Shown here piece by piece: positions 34,625 to 45,302 of a DNA stretch of 64,000 bases (position 1 is the stretch's first letter; each line of letters begins with the position of its first letter). The translations under genes and the position numbers were made by a program. The stretch comes from Wyeomyia smithii (lineage: Eukaryota > Arthropoda > Insecta > Diptera > Culicidae), in assembly GCF_029784165.1 (NCBI RefSeq), contig NC_073695.1:141676748-141740747 (forward strand). Direction: 5' to 3'. The notes below the pieces were generated by a model. That model ran no database searches. It saw only the letters and a list, made by a program, of their open reading frames with translations, and had not been told where the DNA came from.

Positions 34625-35060
34625 TGTGATTTTTTGAAGTAGAATACTTCTCTCAGGAAGTTCGGCTACATAGGGATGTAAAATGAAAATCTAAAACCGA
34701 AAAAAGTGAAAAATTTGTCCAATTTAAAATGCTAATGAATCGGTTAGTATTCGATGGATTTCCTTCGTTCTTGCAGCAATAGATTGGAAAATCTTCTAAG
34801 ATTCTTCCCAAAATAAGATAATTGTAATTTTATTATTCACACTATTGTACTATTGAAAATAGTCAAGCCTTGTCAAAACGAAAAATTCGACCTCTGATTG
34901 GTCGTTATATGCTTGCTTCCCAACTACGGTCGACATGATCATATACCTTGCAGTTGAAAACATGCTATTTGGCCTATATAAGAGCCTGTTTCAGCCGGAG
35001 CCGCTCATAATAGTTCTAGACAGCGACAACAGCAGTCGTCCTTCCTTAGCAGCAGCACTA
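34625..35060 (+). promoter_or_regulatory. Reiterated promoter module P2
   Basis: Second full copy: AATACTTCTCTCAGG at the start, ATTGG at 34897-34901, TATATAAG at 34975-34982 and TCA at 35005, again 30 bp from the TATA start. It is followed by an AGC-rich leader and the roughly 200-bp modules at 35130-35640. Confidence 0.55.
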
Positions 35061-35129
35061 ACCCTGTGGTTGGTCACCACGTCTCAGGAGCAGCGCGGTT
35101 TTTTCTCAGCGTGTGTCGCCAGACAGCCA

Positions 35130-35640
35130 TTATTCCCCCCGTGTTGGAGCAGCATGAAGATTGCCATCTGGAAATCCAATTTTGGAAATCAAAATGCCTT
35201 TTTGAAGGCAAATAAACAAGTCATTGAAAGTTAATATTTTTTGTCAACGCAAGCAAGCATTCTGTGTTGCATCCTAACAATTTAAATTTGTCGCACTCGT
35301 CTAATTTACTGAATGTGAAATAGCTTCCACAGTGCATGTTGTCCGTGTATCTTAATTCCCCCAATGTTAGAGCAGCTCAAAAGTTGTAATTAGCAACCGA
35401 TTTTGAACCGCAACATGCTTTTTTCAAGGCAAATAAAAAAATAATTGAAGGTTAATAATTTTCTGGCATCAACACAAGCAGACATTCTGTGCGGGATGCA
35501 ATCAAATTCTGTTGTAGTTGTCTAATTTTCACTTTATTTAGTAAACCCCCCACTGTAGGGGCAGCGCAAAGGCTGCGATCGGCATAACCGACATTGAATA
35601 ATAAACTGCCCTGTTAGTACGTATTCACAAAAGCAGTTAG
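35130..35640 (+). repeat. Degenerate ~200-bp tandem modules downstream of P2
   Basis: A landmark of five C, then a G/T-rich stretch and (G)AGCAGC or GGGCAGC, recurs at 35136, 35358 and 35546 (steps 222 and 188). AAGGCAAATAAA recurs at 35206 and 35426, each followed by a GAA.GTTAATA block. Diverged copies of the same module occur at 48470-48540, 48830-48890 and 49250-49340. AATAAA-like words could serve as polyadenylation signals, which is inference. Confidence 0.5.
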
Positions 35641-36060
35641 TTCGACTATGCAAAGCTAATATGAAGTCGATTCAATCAATCAGCATAAACAGAATTTCGT
35701 CGTCTCCCAGCTGTCAAGTTGCAACATGATGCAACACGCAACAGCGAGCAAACGAAATTTATTCGCTGGATACACTATCTACTGTCTACTGAACGCAATA
35801 ATCTGCTTACATGCGACACGGGGACGGGAACATTTTCTTCAACGAAGCTGCGCAACACGACACAAAACATGTTATTTTGTTGCTTCAATGAGAGTGCTAT
35901 CGGTCCGGTTCGACAAGAAATCATTTTTGTGCATCCGTGCTACGAAACTGAGGAAAAACTTTTAGAAACTGAAAAAAGAGGTGGAGCTTATCAAATGATC
36001 GCTCTGAACCAGAATGAAGTCACACATATTTTTCAAGCTATATCATTCCACCACGTACGT

Positions 36061-36152
36061 AAAATAATTCATTCCTATTTTCATCCCTATATAAGAGCCT
36101 GTTTTAGTCGAAGCCGCTCATAGTAGTTCTGAACAGCGACGACAGCAGTCCT
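36061..36152 (+). promoter_or_regulatory. Reiterated promoter module P3 (core only)
   Basis: TATATAAG (36088-36095) and GAAGCCGCTCA with TCA at 36118 are conserved, again 30 bp apart. The upstream part differs from P1 and P2. So the core promoter and start region are more conserved than the surroundings. Confidence 0.5.
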
Positions 36153-36242
36153 CCCTTAGCAGCAGCGGGAGCGAGCAGTGGGTACCATCGATAGCGGATA
36201 GCGGCCACAACTGTGGCATGGCTGCGAATAAGCGAAGCAGTT

Positions 36243-38215
36243 TGTAACTGGTCGGCTGAATCGCTTCCCGATGATAAGCGGGTGGCTTAAATGCGCCACT
36301 CTCCTAAGAGAGACCACCCGCCGAGATGTGATTGCCCAGCCTGAGACCTTCCAAGGGGAGGTTCTTTTTTATCCCGTTACGGGAAGGGAAGCTGTCCGCT
36401 GACCTTAAATGCCCTGCTCTACTCCGCTAAATGCGTCAGATACTTTGCCTACGCTCCCACCTGGTACCTTTATCCGCGGTACTCGACCTCGCAAAAACAG
36501 AACGGCAGAGGGTTAATTTTCATCACTGGCCCAATCCAGTCTCGCAGAACTAAAATAGACCAGGGTGGATTCGGGAGCTTTCCGGGCTGGTTTCGGAGCC
36601 AGCCGTCCCAGTAAAATAATACCAAAAAAAAAACAGCGAAACTACACGAAACCCCGAGTGAAACCAGTGAAAAACCTTAACTCATCTACTAGGACAGTCT
36701 ATCACTTTTCATAAAAACTGCCGTTTTCTGCCGTATAACTACTGCGGTTTATTCCAGTGAGATTTGGTACCTTCTATCCCGTTTCAGCATTTTCTTACAA
36801 TGGTTTTGGTTTACAATTTCGCTTCACTAGGCCTAGTCATTTCTGATCCTAACTCATTCCTTTCCCGATTTATTCCCTATCTTCTACAGTGTGCAATTCT
36901 GCTGTCGTCAAAGGGCAAGTGTGCGGCGGGGGCAAATCTTCTCTAGATTCGGCTTAGGGTCACGGCCCTAGTTTAGTCGCATGCGCATCGACAAAAATTA
37001 GATGGGAGTACTCACTCTTTACCGGGTTTCATGAGGGTGGGTCGGCTTACAATGGCGTAGCCGCCATACCTGGTTACTGCTGCTGCGTCGTTCTGCTTCG
37101 TACCACGCGGGTCCCTTCACCGATGTCCTATCGGCACGCTACCAGTGCTACGTTGGGTCGAAATCGGGTGTCTCCACTCTATCCGTCTAGCCTATTGTTC
37201 TCCTCGAACGTCTGCTGCTGCCTGGCAGCGCACAGCGTGCGCCTCGATCAGTGAATCATCAAGGGTGATGGTGCCGATTACTGGTCTTTCGGCCTGTTCC
37301 GTACAGGCATAAACGTTTGACGATGCTCGTGTTCGGAATCGTGTTGTGCAGGAAAGCCGCGGGGGTATCCGTGATGTCGCAATTGATGAGCGGTGGCAAT
37401 TCTAATGGAAGAAAAAGGTGGCCAGCACGTGTCGTTTCATTATCTACCGCCTTTGGGCAAGATTCCGCTTCTTACCTTTATGCACACTTTGCACACTACA
37501 ATTTTTTACGCACATCCACTCTGAATGGAACCTGCCTTTATCTATCTACGGGTCTATCTGGGAAAAGGAACTGTCCTTAGTAAATTAAATAAAGAGTTTC
37601 ACTGGTTTTTTTAAACCACCTGTCTCAAACTTCGCGCGGATCTGTACTGTGCAGATCGCTCCTGCCTCTTTCACTAATCAACTTAGAGTGAACTATCAAG
37701 CATTGGGATTCCTCAGATCAACCGTCCACGGTAACTTCGTTACCGGAACCTGTCTCGCGAGGATCATTGCCCACGCTAAAAGCCCGAAGGTTGCAGTTTC
37801 GGCAAAGTTATCTTCTTCTAGCGTGCATCTTCCACCCAGCATCCAGTATCCCATCCCCGAGGATAGAGAGAAAAAGGAAAGTCTCCCAGTGACGCAATAG
37901 GTCAATAGACTTATTCGGCTGGGTCAATCCACTCTTCGACCGCCAGCGATGCATGCAAAGCAACGTAAGCGAACGTAAGAGGACTCGTGGCTGAGTAAAT
38001 ATTATGCCAATTACTACTTTTTTGGCGCCTGTTGCGGTAATGTGAACCGCAGATTATTTAGAAAAAAAAATTAATTCTAGCATGCATTATGTGTAATGCA
38101 GAATAAATGAAATAAAAAACAAATCAATTCTGATTCAATCTTACAATATCGTTATTTAATATTACGATAGTGCTGCTAAATCTTAAAAAACATTACTTCC
38201 AAGGTACTCGTTACA
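36243..38215 (-). repeat. LTR (3' LTR of the minus-strand element)
   Basis: 1973 bp, starting TGTAACTGG and ending CTCGTTACA on the plus strand, so the terminal inverted repeat is TGTAAC/GTTACA. Short frames inside it are duplicated in the other LTR and are not genes. A purine-rich GTAGGGAATGA adjoins its internal edge on the minus strand as a weak polypurine-tract candidate. Confidence 0.93.
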
Positions 38216-40324
38216 TCATTCCCTACTAAAAATTACGAAAATTTGATTGGCTTTGAAAGGGACCTAACTATAACCAATCAAATTTTCGTAGGCAACAGTC
38301 GTATTTTAAAAAATTGTGTTATAAATTCGGGGTCATATACGGTCATCGCCAAACTAAATTGGCTCAGTATCTATTTCCGGTACTATATTCTTATTAATAT
38401 AGGCCATCACCGACTATCAACGACCACAGTCTCCAGTCTCCAGCAAAAAATTTAAAAACACATTTCCAAAAAAATACGACTGCAAACCTAACGTATGCAC
38501 TACATGGTTTGATAAACAAAACCCATTTTCAAAGAAGTTTTCAACTAGTCAGTTGACGGTGACTGAACAACTCCATTCATGCTTCCCACTCATTCTTCTT
38601 AATCATACCTCGTACGGTTAACACGTGTGAGACTTGAGATTCAACTCGCCGCCGTAGACCGGCACGAGTAAGTTCAAAAAAAAAAAATATTACTTGACTG
38701 GGTATTATCCTCTACCTCGACAAGTCGAGTAGCGAAGATAATACCACGAAATGATCGCCTGAACGAAAACAGACTAGTAGGTCCAGCTTATCACCCTCCC
38801 CCGACACCTAGCGAGATTACAAGGTGACGCTTTCCCCACCAAAAAATACTGTTCCTGTTCGCAATTTGCTACCGCAGAACACAATGTCTACACTTGACGC
38901 TAATTGGGAATTCGGAACGAAAATCTTGTTTCTACGAAGAATTTTTATGAATCAGCATTCCACAAATCTGATCACCAAATTGTCGTAGTTAACAGGAACA
39001 AACCGTGAGTATACAAACTCATTCACATTCCTTTTTTGCGCATGTCAGAATCCATCTCCTGACATGCTCTCAGCCAGTCTACCACGTCTATTATTTCTGT
39101 CATTCAGTCTGTCACCCAACTGTCAACAAAATCCAGTCAATCCTCGAACTTGAACGTCATAACCGTAAGTAAGTAGTGAAAGTGTGTTTTCTTATCTAAG
39201 AAAAAAATAATTTAACCGGGTCATCCGAACCACGTTCGGTGAATAATGGAGGGATCTGCACATTACTGTTTGCGAGGTGTATCGAACGATAAGGAGCGTA
39301 ACAAGAAAAAGGTATCGGTTCTATTAGGTGTAAAGTGTTTGTTTTTCCATTCGCAGGCAGCCGAGTTTGCATGTTCATTGTTACGCAACGCTACTGAGGA
39401 AATAAATTATTCGAAGAGGAATACAAAGTGGAAGTCGAAAATTCGAGAAAAAAAACTACAGGGTCGGTTTACGACAGCTAAAGAAAAAAAAACATCGTGA
39501 CACTTCTTTCGGCTGGGAACAGATAATATTATAAGCTCATGTAAGGTACAGCGAGCAAATCTTACTAATGAAATTTTTATTTAAGGATGGTATACGGAAT
39601 AACTTAACTTTAGTGATCGCAAATATCCCTGCTGAAGGAAGGGAGGATGCAGGTTGAACTTAAACTGACTGGAAAAATGGTGAATATGCCCTCTGGAGCA
39701 AAGTAGGATGCCATCAACCACCGAGGGAAAAAAATGTGAGAGTTGTATTTACACCTAAGACTAATCTAGACTAAGTACTAATATTTACATAAGGATTAGG
39801 ACTGTAGGCCCTTGACAAACTAATTTACTATTTACAAAAATGTACAATGTCCGTGGCGAGCGGACTAAGTGTCGCCACTAAATCGATTTCGCGGTCCCTA
39901 TCGGTGTTTCTTTGGTTGTCTTGTTTTAACCCCTCATCGGAGGCGTTTCGATGAAGCTTTTTTTTTTTTCTATAGCTGATCGTTAATTGTTACATTATTG
40001 GCCAGATTTTGGTACCCTCAGTGCTAGCTTTTCTCGGAAAAAAAAATGCCAGCACGAGTCCGTCAAAATCGGCTTGCTGCTCATACCCTTTCGGTGTTTT
40101 GTGTTGCAAACTGTTGTCGCTCCTTATGGAGGTTCATAGCTTTAACACTTCTGACTTAGTGTCGTGAAACCTTACAAATTCTGAGTACTCTTCCGGTAAA
40201 TATGTTTTGGTTTTCCTCTAAGAATTGCATTACTGTGATTACTCCGTAGGTTTTTTTTCTCGATTTTCTTTGTTTGAAGTCGTTAGTTGCTCTAAAAAGA
40301 GGTACATAGCTGAATGTTCATCGA
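38216..40324 (-). other. Non-coding 3' region of the LTR element, with hairpins
   Basis: There is no env-like frame. A perfect 17-bp inverted repeat (38234-38250 and 38274-38290, 23-nt loop) lies about 20 bp from the 3' LTR. A second hairpin lies at 38701-38745, with outer arms GGTATTATC/GATAATACC and inner arms CTCGAC/GTCGAG. Their function is unknown; such structures could act in RNA export, packaging or 3'-end processing. Confidence 0.6.
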
Positions 40325-43300
40325 TTAGTTTTGGTTGGAAGCTGTTTTTAGTTTTTTTAACTGATCGGCAAAGAAAACTCCTATTCGTTTTCCCCCTTCA
40401 TTCTCTAGCTCGTACGTATGGGATCCCAAAACCTTTCTCACGACACAAGGCTCAAACTTTGGTGCAAGTTTCTTGCAAAACCCTTTTCCTTTGTCCGAGA
40501 GGTCGAAAGTTTTTTTAAGAACCTTCTCACCAGCAACGTAATGCGGACAGTTGACGTTAGAACGCAGGTTGTAGGACCTCTTATGTTTTTCATATGCTTG
40601 CGATAGGTTCTTTTTCACCTCTTCGAGCAACATGTTCCTCATTTTAGCACTCTCCGTATCGTCTGTCTCCTCTGGCAGTTCCTTGTCGCGAATTTGCGCG
40701 TACTCTTTACCGTTAGCTATTTGATTTCGACCGAATACCACAAAGTAAGGACTATATTTCGTGGAATCGTGAACAGTTGTCCTTATCGCGTTCGCGATAG
40801 CTTGAATACCTTCAGCCCAATGTTTATGCTCCTTTTTGAGTGTTGCTCTTATGGCAGTCCCAATCACCCGGTTTACTCGTTCTGTATTGTTCACTTGCGG
40901 ATGATAAGCTGGGGTTAACCAGTGATTTACCCCATATTGTTGGAGCAAGCCTTTGAATACTTTTGACACGAACTGAGTGCCGTTGTCAGTTAGAATGATT
41001 TCCGGTACCCCAAAAAGCCGGAAAATCATGTTCTCAACGAACTCCGATAGCGACTCTGCCTTCGCCTCACGAAAAGGTTGTAACAACACAAATTTGCTGA
41101 GCACATCTGTTGCTACCAGCAAGCACGTGTAACGATTACGTCCTGACGCTGGCAGTGGTCCAATGTAGTCCAAGGTGACAAATTGCCACGGATACTCCAC
41201 CGGTTTCTGTGACCCCATCGGTGGTGTGACTTTCACATTCCCCGCTTTGCTTGTTTGACAATCTAGACATTCCCTGCAGAAATTTTTAACTTGTTGATTC
41301 ATCCTTGGCCAGAAATGCCGTTCTTTAATGCAGGCCAACGTTTTTTCAAATCCAAAGTGTGATTTGTTATGTTCTCGTTCGATTATCGAGATCCTTTCCG
41401 CTTGTGTTGGAACGTGTTTCCACGAGAAACGTGGGTCGCTTATTCTGCTAGTACCCCTCACGTACTTCCAGATTGTCCCGTCTATCACCCGATATTCGCC
41501 GTACTGGATGGGGTCTGTTTGGATGTCTCTGATTAATTTTTCATATTCCGGGTCTGGTGTGTTTATTTCAATTGCCTCGATTGACCTGGATAAGCAGTCC
41601 GCGGTAATGTTATTTTTCCCTTTGCGGTACTCGAGTTCGATGTCGTATGACTGTATTCGCAGTGCCCATCTCAGGAGTTTCGAGTTGCCTGATTCTGCTC
41701 CAATCTTGAATAACCAGAGCAGGCTCCTCGCGTCCGTTACTACCTTGAACCGGGTGCCCTCCACGTAGTGCCGAAAATTGTCGATCGCTAGTAGCACCCC
41801 TAGGCACTCCTTCTCAACTGCCGAATACTTTCTTTGGGTACAGCTAAGCTTTTTACTAAAGTATCCGATGACTCTGGTTTCTCCATCCTGTTCTTGAACC
41901 AACGCAGCTCCTACAGCATTTTCGGAGGCGTCAGATTCTATAGTAAACGGCTTCATAAAGTTTGGATTAGCTAGAATTGGTGCTGAAGTGAGTACAGCTT
42001 TCAGGTTGTTTAAAGCTGTTTCCGCTTCTTCTGACCAGGTAAATTTTTTCTTTTCCTTTTTTAAAAGGTCCGTTATTGGAGCCGTCATTTGGCTGTAGTT
42101 TTTTATGAATTTCTGGTAGAATCCAGCCAGGCCCATCAATCTTCGAATATCCTTCACCGTTTTTGGGCGAGCATAGTCCAAAATCGGTTGAATTCTCGAG
42201 CGATCAATGGCGACACCTCTCTCCGTTAACAGGTACCCTAAGTACTTCACCTGCTTTCTGCAAAATTTGGATTTTTCCAGAGAAATGGTCAATTTCCCTT
42301 TTTTCAAGCGCTCCGCTACTATTTCGAGGAGACGAAAATGTTCCTCTAAAGTCTCTGTAGCAATCACGATGTCGTCTAGATATACAAAGACATACGGTTG
42401 AAGGTCAAACCCAATGACTTTATTCATTAGACGACACATCGTAAATGGTGCATTCGTCAGTCCAAACGGACACACCTTGAACCGGAACAAACCTTTTTCG
42501 GTTCGGAATGCAGTATAATTTCTGCATTCTTCTTTTAGCGGTATTTGAAAATAGGCATCCTTTAAGTCGATAATGGTGTAATATTTTGCCCGGCCCAATC
42601 TGTGAAAGATATATTGCATATTTTGCATTGGATATGCGTCCTTGATCGTCATCGCATTAATTCGTCGTGAATCAAGACAAACACGAATCTTACCGTTTGA
42701 CTTCCTCACTGGTACTAGTGGGTTAGTCCATTCACTATAGCATTCTTCGATTGCGCCCAGATCTTTAAATCGTTCGATCTCCGCGTCAATCTCTTTTTGA
42801 ATGAAAGGAGAACATTTATAAATCGGTTGGTTTCTTGGTTTGGCATTCTCTTTCAGTACGATCTCATGCTGGATGAGATCCGTTAGCCCGAGCTTTCCTG
42901 GTGCTGTGAATTCGAATTTTTTTATCGTCTCAATTAGTCTTCCCCTATCCTCGTTCGACAATTCGTGTTCTGTTTCAATACTCTCCGGAACTGGTTCTGC
43001 CGGTTCATCAATCGTCGGTATGTCGAGTGTCTCATCCGGTTCTTTTTCCTCTACCTTCGGTAGTTTCTCACTAGGTTCTATGTTGAAACAGATGTATGGT
43101 TCCTCCCTAGCTTGAAGGGTTTCAATTGACTCCGGTCCATTCCCAACATCGATCATCGGTTGGATTCTGAAGCTTTCCCAAAAGTCTGCCCCCAAAATGA
43201 GTGTTCTAGAAATCTGTGGGACAACGATTGTAGGCACCACTCTAGTTATTCCTTTGAATGTGAATGGAATGTTAAGGTATCCGGAACATTTGTACTCTGT

Positions 43301-43501
43301 TCCATCTGCTGTGCTTATCCGGACCGCGGCCGGAAGAACTTTAAGTCCGTACTGTTCGGCGATTTCCGATGAGTTGATAACGCTTATTCCTGCCCCCGAA
43401 TCTAAGAGAGCGTCTATTTCAGTTTCGAAAACGTGCACTCGAATATGAGGACATTTCGTCACGCTCACCCTAATATGATGTATCTTTGTTAAAGGATCCA
43501 A
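40325..43501 (-). CDS. Ty3/gypsy pol: protease, RT, RNase H, integrase (1058 aa)
   Basis: Order is protease (DALLDSGAGISVI near residue 32), RT (FGLTNAPFTMC, YLDD near 374), RNase H (ESDASENAVGAAL, about 515) and integrase. The integrase has an HHCC zinc domain (H...H...C-x2-C, about 695-735) and the catalytic triad D778, D839 and E874. PR-RT-RH-IN order defines Ty3/gypsy. The frame is open upstream of 43501 without an ATG and lies in the -1 phase relative to gag, so it is probably expressed by -1 frameshifting. No stop or frameshift was seen. About 2.1 kb of non-coding DNA separates its stop from the 3' LTR. Confidence 0.95.
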   Translation of the reverse strand: MDPLTKIHHIRVSVTKCPHIRVHVFETEIDALLDSGAGISVINSSEIAEQYGLKVLPAAVRISTADGTEYKCSGYLNIPFTFKGITRVVPTIVVPQISRTLILGADFWESFRIQPMIDVGNGPESIETLQAREEPYICFNIEPSEKLPKVEEKEPDETLDIPTIDEPAEPVPESIETEHELSNEDRGRLIETIKKFEFTAPGKLGLTDLIQHEIVLKENAKPRNQPIYKCSPFIQKEIDAEIERFKDLGAIEECYSEWTNPLVPVRKSNGKIRVCLDSRRINAMTIKDAYPMQNMQYIFHRLGRAKYYTIIDLKDAYFQIPLKEECRNYTAFRTEKGLFRFKVCPFGLTNAPFTMCRLMNKVIGFDLQPYVFVYLDDIVIATETLEEHFRLLEIVAERLKKGKLTISLEKSKFCRKQVKYLGYLLTERGVAIDRSRIQPILDYARPKTVKDIRRLMGLAGFYQKFIKNYSQMTAPITDLLKKEKKKFTWSEEAETALNNLKAVLTSAPILANPNFMKPFTIESDASENAVGAALVQEQDGETRVIGYFSKKLSCTQRKYSAVEKECLGVLLAIDNFRHYVEGTRFKVVTDARSLLWLFKIGAESGNSKLLRWALRIQSYDIELEYRKGKNNITADCLSRSIEAIEINTPDPEYEKLIRDIQTDPIQYGEYRVIDGTIWKYVRGTSRISDPRFSWKHVPTQAERISIIEREHNKSHFGFEKTLACIKERHFWPRMNQQVKNFCRECLDCQTSKAGNVKVTPPMGSQKPVEYPWQFVTLDYIGPLPASGRNRYTCLLVATDVLSKFVLLQPFREAKAESLSEFVENMIFRLFGVPEIILTDNGTQFVSKVFKGLLQQYGVNHWLTPAYHPQVNNTERVNRVIGTAIRATLKKEHKHWAEGIQAIANAIRTTVHDSTKYSPYFVVFGRNQIANGKEYAQIRDKELPEETDDTESAKMRNMLLEEVKKNLSQAYEKHKRSYNLRSNVNCPHYVAGEKVLKKTFDLSDKGKGFCKKLAPKFEPCVVRKVLGSHTYELENEGGKRIGVFFADQLKKLKTASNQN

Positions 43502-43575
43502 ATCGATTATGTTTCTCGTTTTGGGAATCTTGTTTAAACTAGGAGTGGATTGATCCCCTTCTGCCCACCCCTTTC

Positions 43576-44418
43576 TTAGTTTTCCTGATTCGTACTTCTT
43601 TTATTCATTGCGGCGCAACGTTCGCAGCAACGTATCGTTCGCCCTAAATTCCCACATCCGTAACAAAAAATAACTTTGGGTCTAGAACATTCTCGCCACC
43701 CATGGCCTTGTTGTTGGCAGTTCCAACAACCACTCATTGTTGACTGCCCTGCATATCCGGTTCGCGATTGATTAGGCAGGATTTTCGGCCTATTCCGTGT
43801 TGTTGCTTGGTTGTTTTCTTTTGCGGAGTGTGGTTCCATTGCGTTCACTGATGCTGACCCGTCACTGTCGTAATCTCCTCTCTCGACTTCCATATTGTTA
43901 ATCGTTCGCCTTGGCTCGCCAGTTAGGTGGAGACTCGGGTCAGCTGCATCTATACGATGGTTTAACATGACTAGTTGCTGTAGATCTTTGACTTCTACGA
44001 TGGATATCTTCGATCGGTAGTGTTGTCTCATATTGTCCGAGATCAATTCAAATTTCCTTGTCCTCGATAATGGTTTCGATAGCATACGATTTAATTTTTC
44101 TATTTCCGTGACGAATGCGATAAACGTCTCGCCTCGATGTTGTTTTCTCTCTTGCATTTTCTGACGAATCCCTTGATCCTGATTAGGATTTCCAAACCGG
44201 TATTTGATGAGCCTGTCGAACGTCGACCAATCGTCGAACTCGTCCACGAAGGTAAAAAACCAATCAGATGCCGGTCCATCCAACAGTAGATGGACATCTC
44301 GCAGTAATTGCTTTTTTGTTACGCCCTCCCGCTCCGCAATTTTTTCTAGTTTATATAAAAAGTTCTCTACGCTGACTGTTCTGGAGTCACCAGTAAATCT
44401 GATTTTCCATTTTTCCAC
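43576..44418 (-). CDS. Ty3/gypsy gag capsid/nucleocapsid ORF (280 aa)
   Basis: The capsid-type block WKIRFTGDSRTVSVENFLY, LLLDGPASDWF and FGNPNQDQGIRQKM is typical of the Retrotrans_gag domain of Ty3/gypsy elements. It ends in a zinc knuckle CWNCQQQGHGWREC and a second cysteine cluster CYGCGNLG...CCERC. The first codon is GTG, and the frame is open further upstream and overlaps the N-terminal gag ORF. The -1 relation suggests programmed frameshifting or one recent indel. Pol follows in the -1 phase, with its frame open across the gag stop. Confidence 0.85.
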   Translation of the reverse strand: MEKWKIRFTGDSRTVSVENFLYKLEKIAEREGVTKKQLLRDVHLLLDGPASDWFFTFVDEFDDWSTFDRLIKYRFGNPNQDQGIRQKMQERKQHRGETFIAFVTEIEKLNRMLSKPLSRTRKFELISDNMRQHYRSKISIVEVKDLQQLVMLNHRIDAADPSLHLTGEPRRTINNMEVERGDYDSDGSASVNAMEPHSAKENNQATTRNRPKILPNQSRTGYAGQSTMSGCWNCQQQGHGWRECSRPKVIFCYGCGNLGRTIRCCERCAAMNKRSTNQEN

Positions 44419-44423
44419 CCGGT

Positions 44424-45302
44424 TCAGGTGGTCCCTGATCCCGTGATCAGGCCACTCAATACGGAGCTTTCCGAGTCGTAACCCGATGCTTGTCTTTGCT
44501 GTCGCGCTCTCTCGTAGTGTCTATCGAACCTTTCAGGGTTATCATCGTCCCCTTCATTGCTTGAAATGGAAATATCCCGTGAGAAAAAGCCAGATATGTG
44601 CGGCTTCTCAAACGCTCGCTTGGTATCGCGTGTTTTTTCAACCGATTTTTCTCGAGACTCGCGCTCTACCAGCAACTTCGACATGCTTTCCACCATTCGT
44701 TTTAAGTGCTTGATTCTCTGCTGTGTTTCATCGTTTTGCTCTTCCCTTAATTCTGTACTATTCTGTTTCGGAATTTTCGGTATCGCACCTGTTTCCTTTG
44801 GATTTTTGGGTGTACTACTACCGTGTGCCCCTAATTGGTCCTGTGGTATCTCACTCCTATCTGCGTCGGTTAACATGTCGTTAATTCTCTCAATGAACGG
44901 TGAAGATGGTGGTCCTATTTTGTACTCTTTCATACAATTCTCAATTCCACGTATCAACTCCCTTCTAATCTTCTTTTCTTCTTCATCTCTCGCCACAGTC
45001 CGTTTTGCTCGGTACCAGTAGTGGAGTATCCGTGAAACATAGCGCCTCTCTAAACCGTGTCTCTTAATTGCTTTCACCAAATCTTCGACCCTACCCTCAA
45101 TGTGCAAGTGCTCTTCCCTTATATTATATGGCGAAGGGTAGTTCTTCCAATTTGCTATATCATCTTTCATCAGGGCTCTCAGATGCCTTTGTTTATTTGC
45201 AAGATCTAGTGCAGCGACCGCTTCATCTAACTTACCACGGATGAGAAGTTCGTAATTGACTTCTTCGTGGTTCAAATATTCTGGATAGGGAAATTTTTCC
45301 AT
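44424..45302 (-). CDS. Ty3/gypsy gag N-terminal ORF (292 aa)
   Basis: This frame starts with ATG (MEKFPYPEYLNHEEVNY) about 700 bp after the 5' LTR. It is charged and helical, with YVSRILHYWYRAKR near residues 85-98, an acidic/lysine coiled-coil-prone stretch (IKHLKRMVESMSKLL) and a serine/aspartate-rich end. No known domain is recognised with certainty. Position and composition suggest the N-terminal, matrix-like part of gag. It ends at 44424, overlapping by frame the capsid-like ORF, which lies in the -1 phase and is open upstream of its first start-like codon. Confidence 0.7.
   Translation of the reverse strand: MEKFPYPEYLNHEEVNYELLIRGKLDEAVAALDLANKQRHLRALMKDDIANWKNYPSPYNIREEHLHIEGRVEDLVKAIKRHGLERRYVSRILHYWYRAKRTVARDEEEKKIRRELIRGIENCMKEYKIGPPSSPFIERINDMLTDADRSEIPQDQLGAHGSSTPKNPKETGAIPKIPKQNSTELREEQNDETQQRIKHLKRMVESMSKLLVERESREKSVEKTRDTKRAFEKPHISGFFSRDISISSNEGDDDNPERFDRHYERARQQRQASGYDSESSVLSGLITGSGTT

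Noticed and set aside
35719..36123. A 134-codon plus-strand frame between promoter modules
   Set aside because: It has no recognisable domain. Its end runs through the conserved TATA/start region of P3, and nothing supports translation.
36764..37905. Several short frames repeated identically at 46535-47676
   Set aside because: They lie within the LTRs, which are identical because of retrotransposition.
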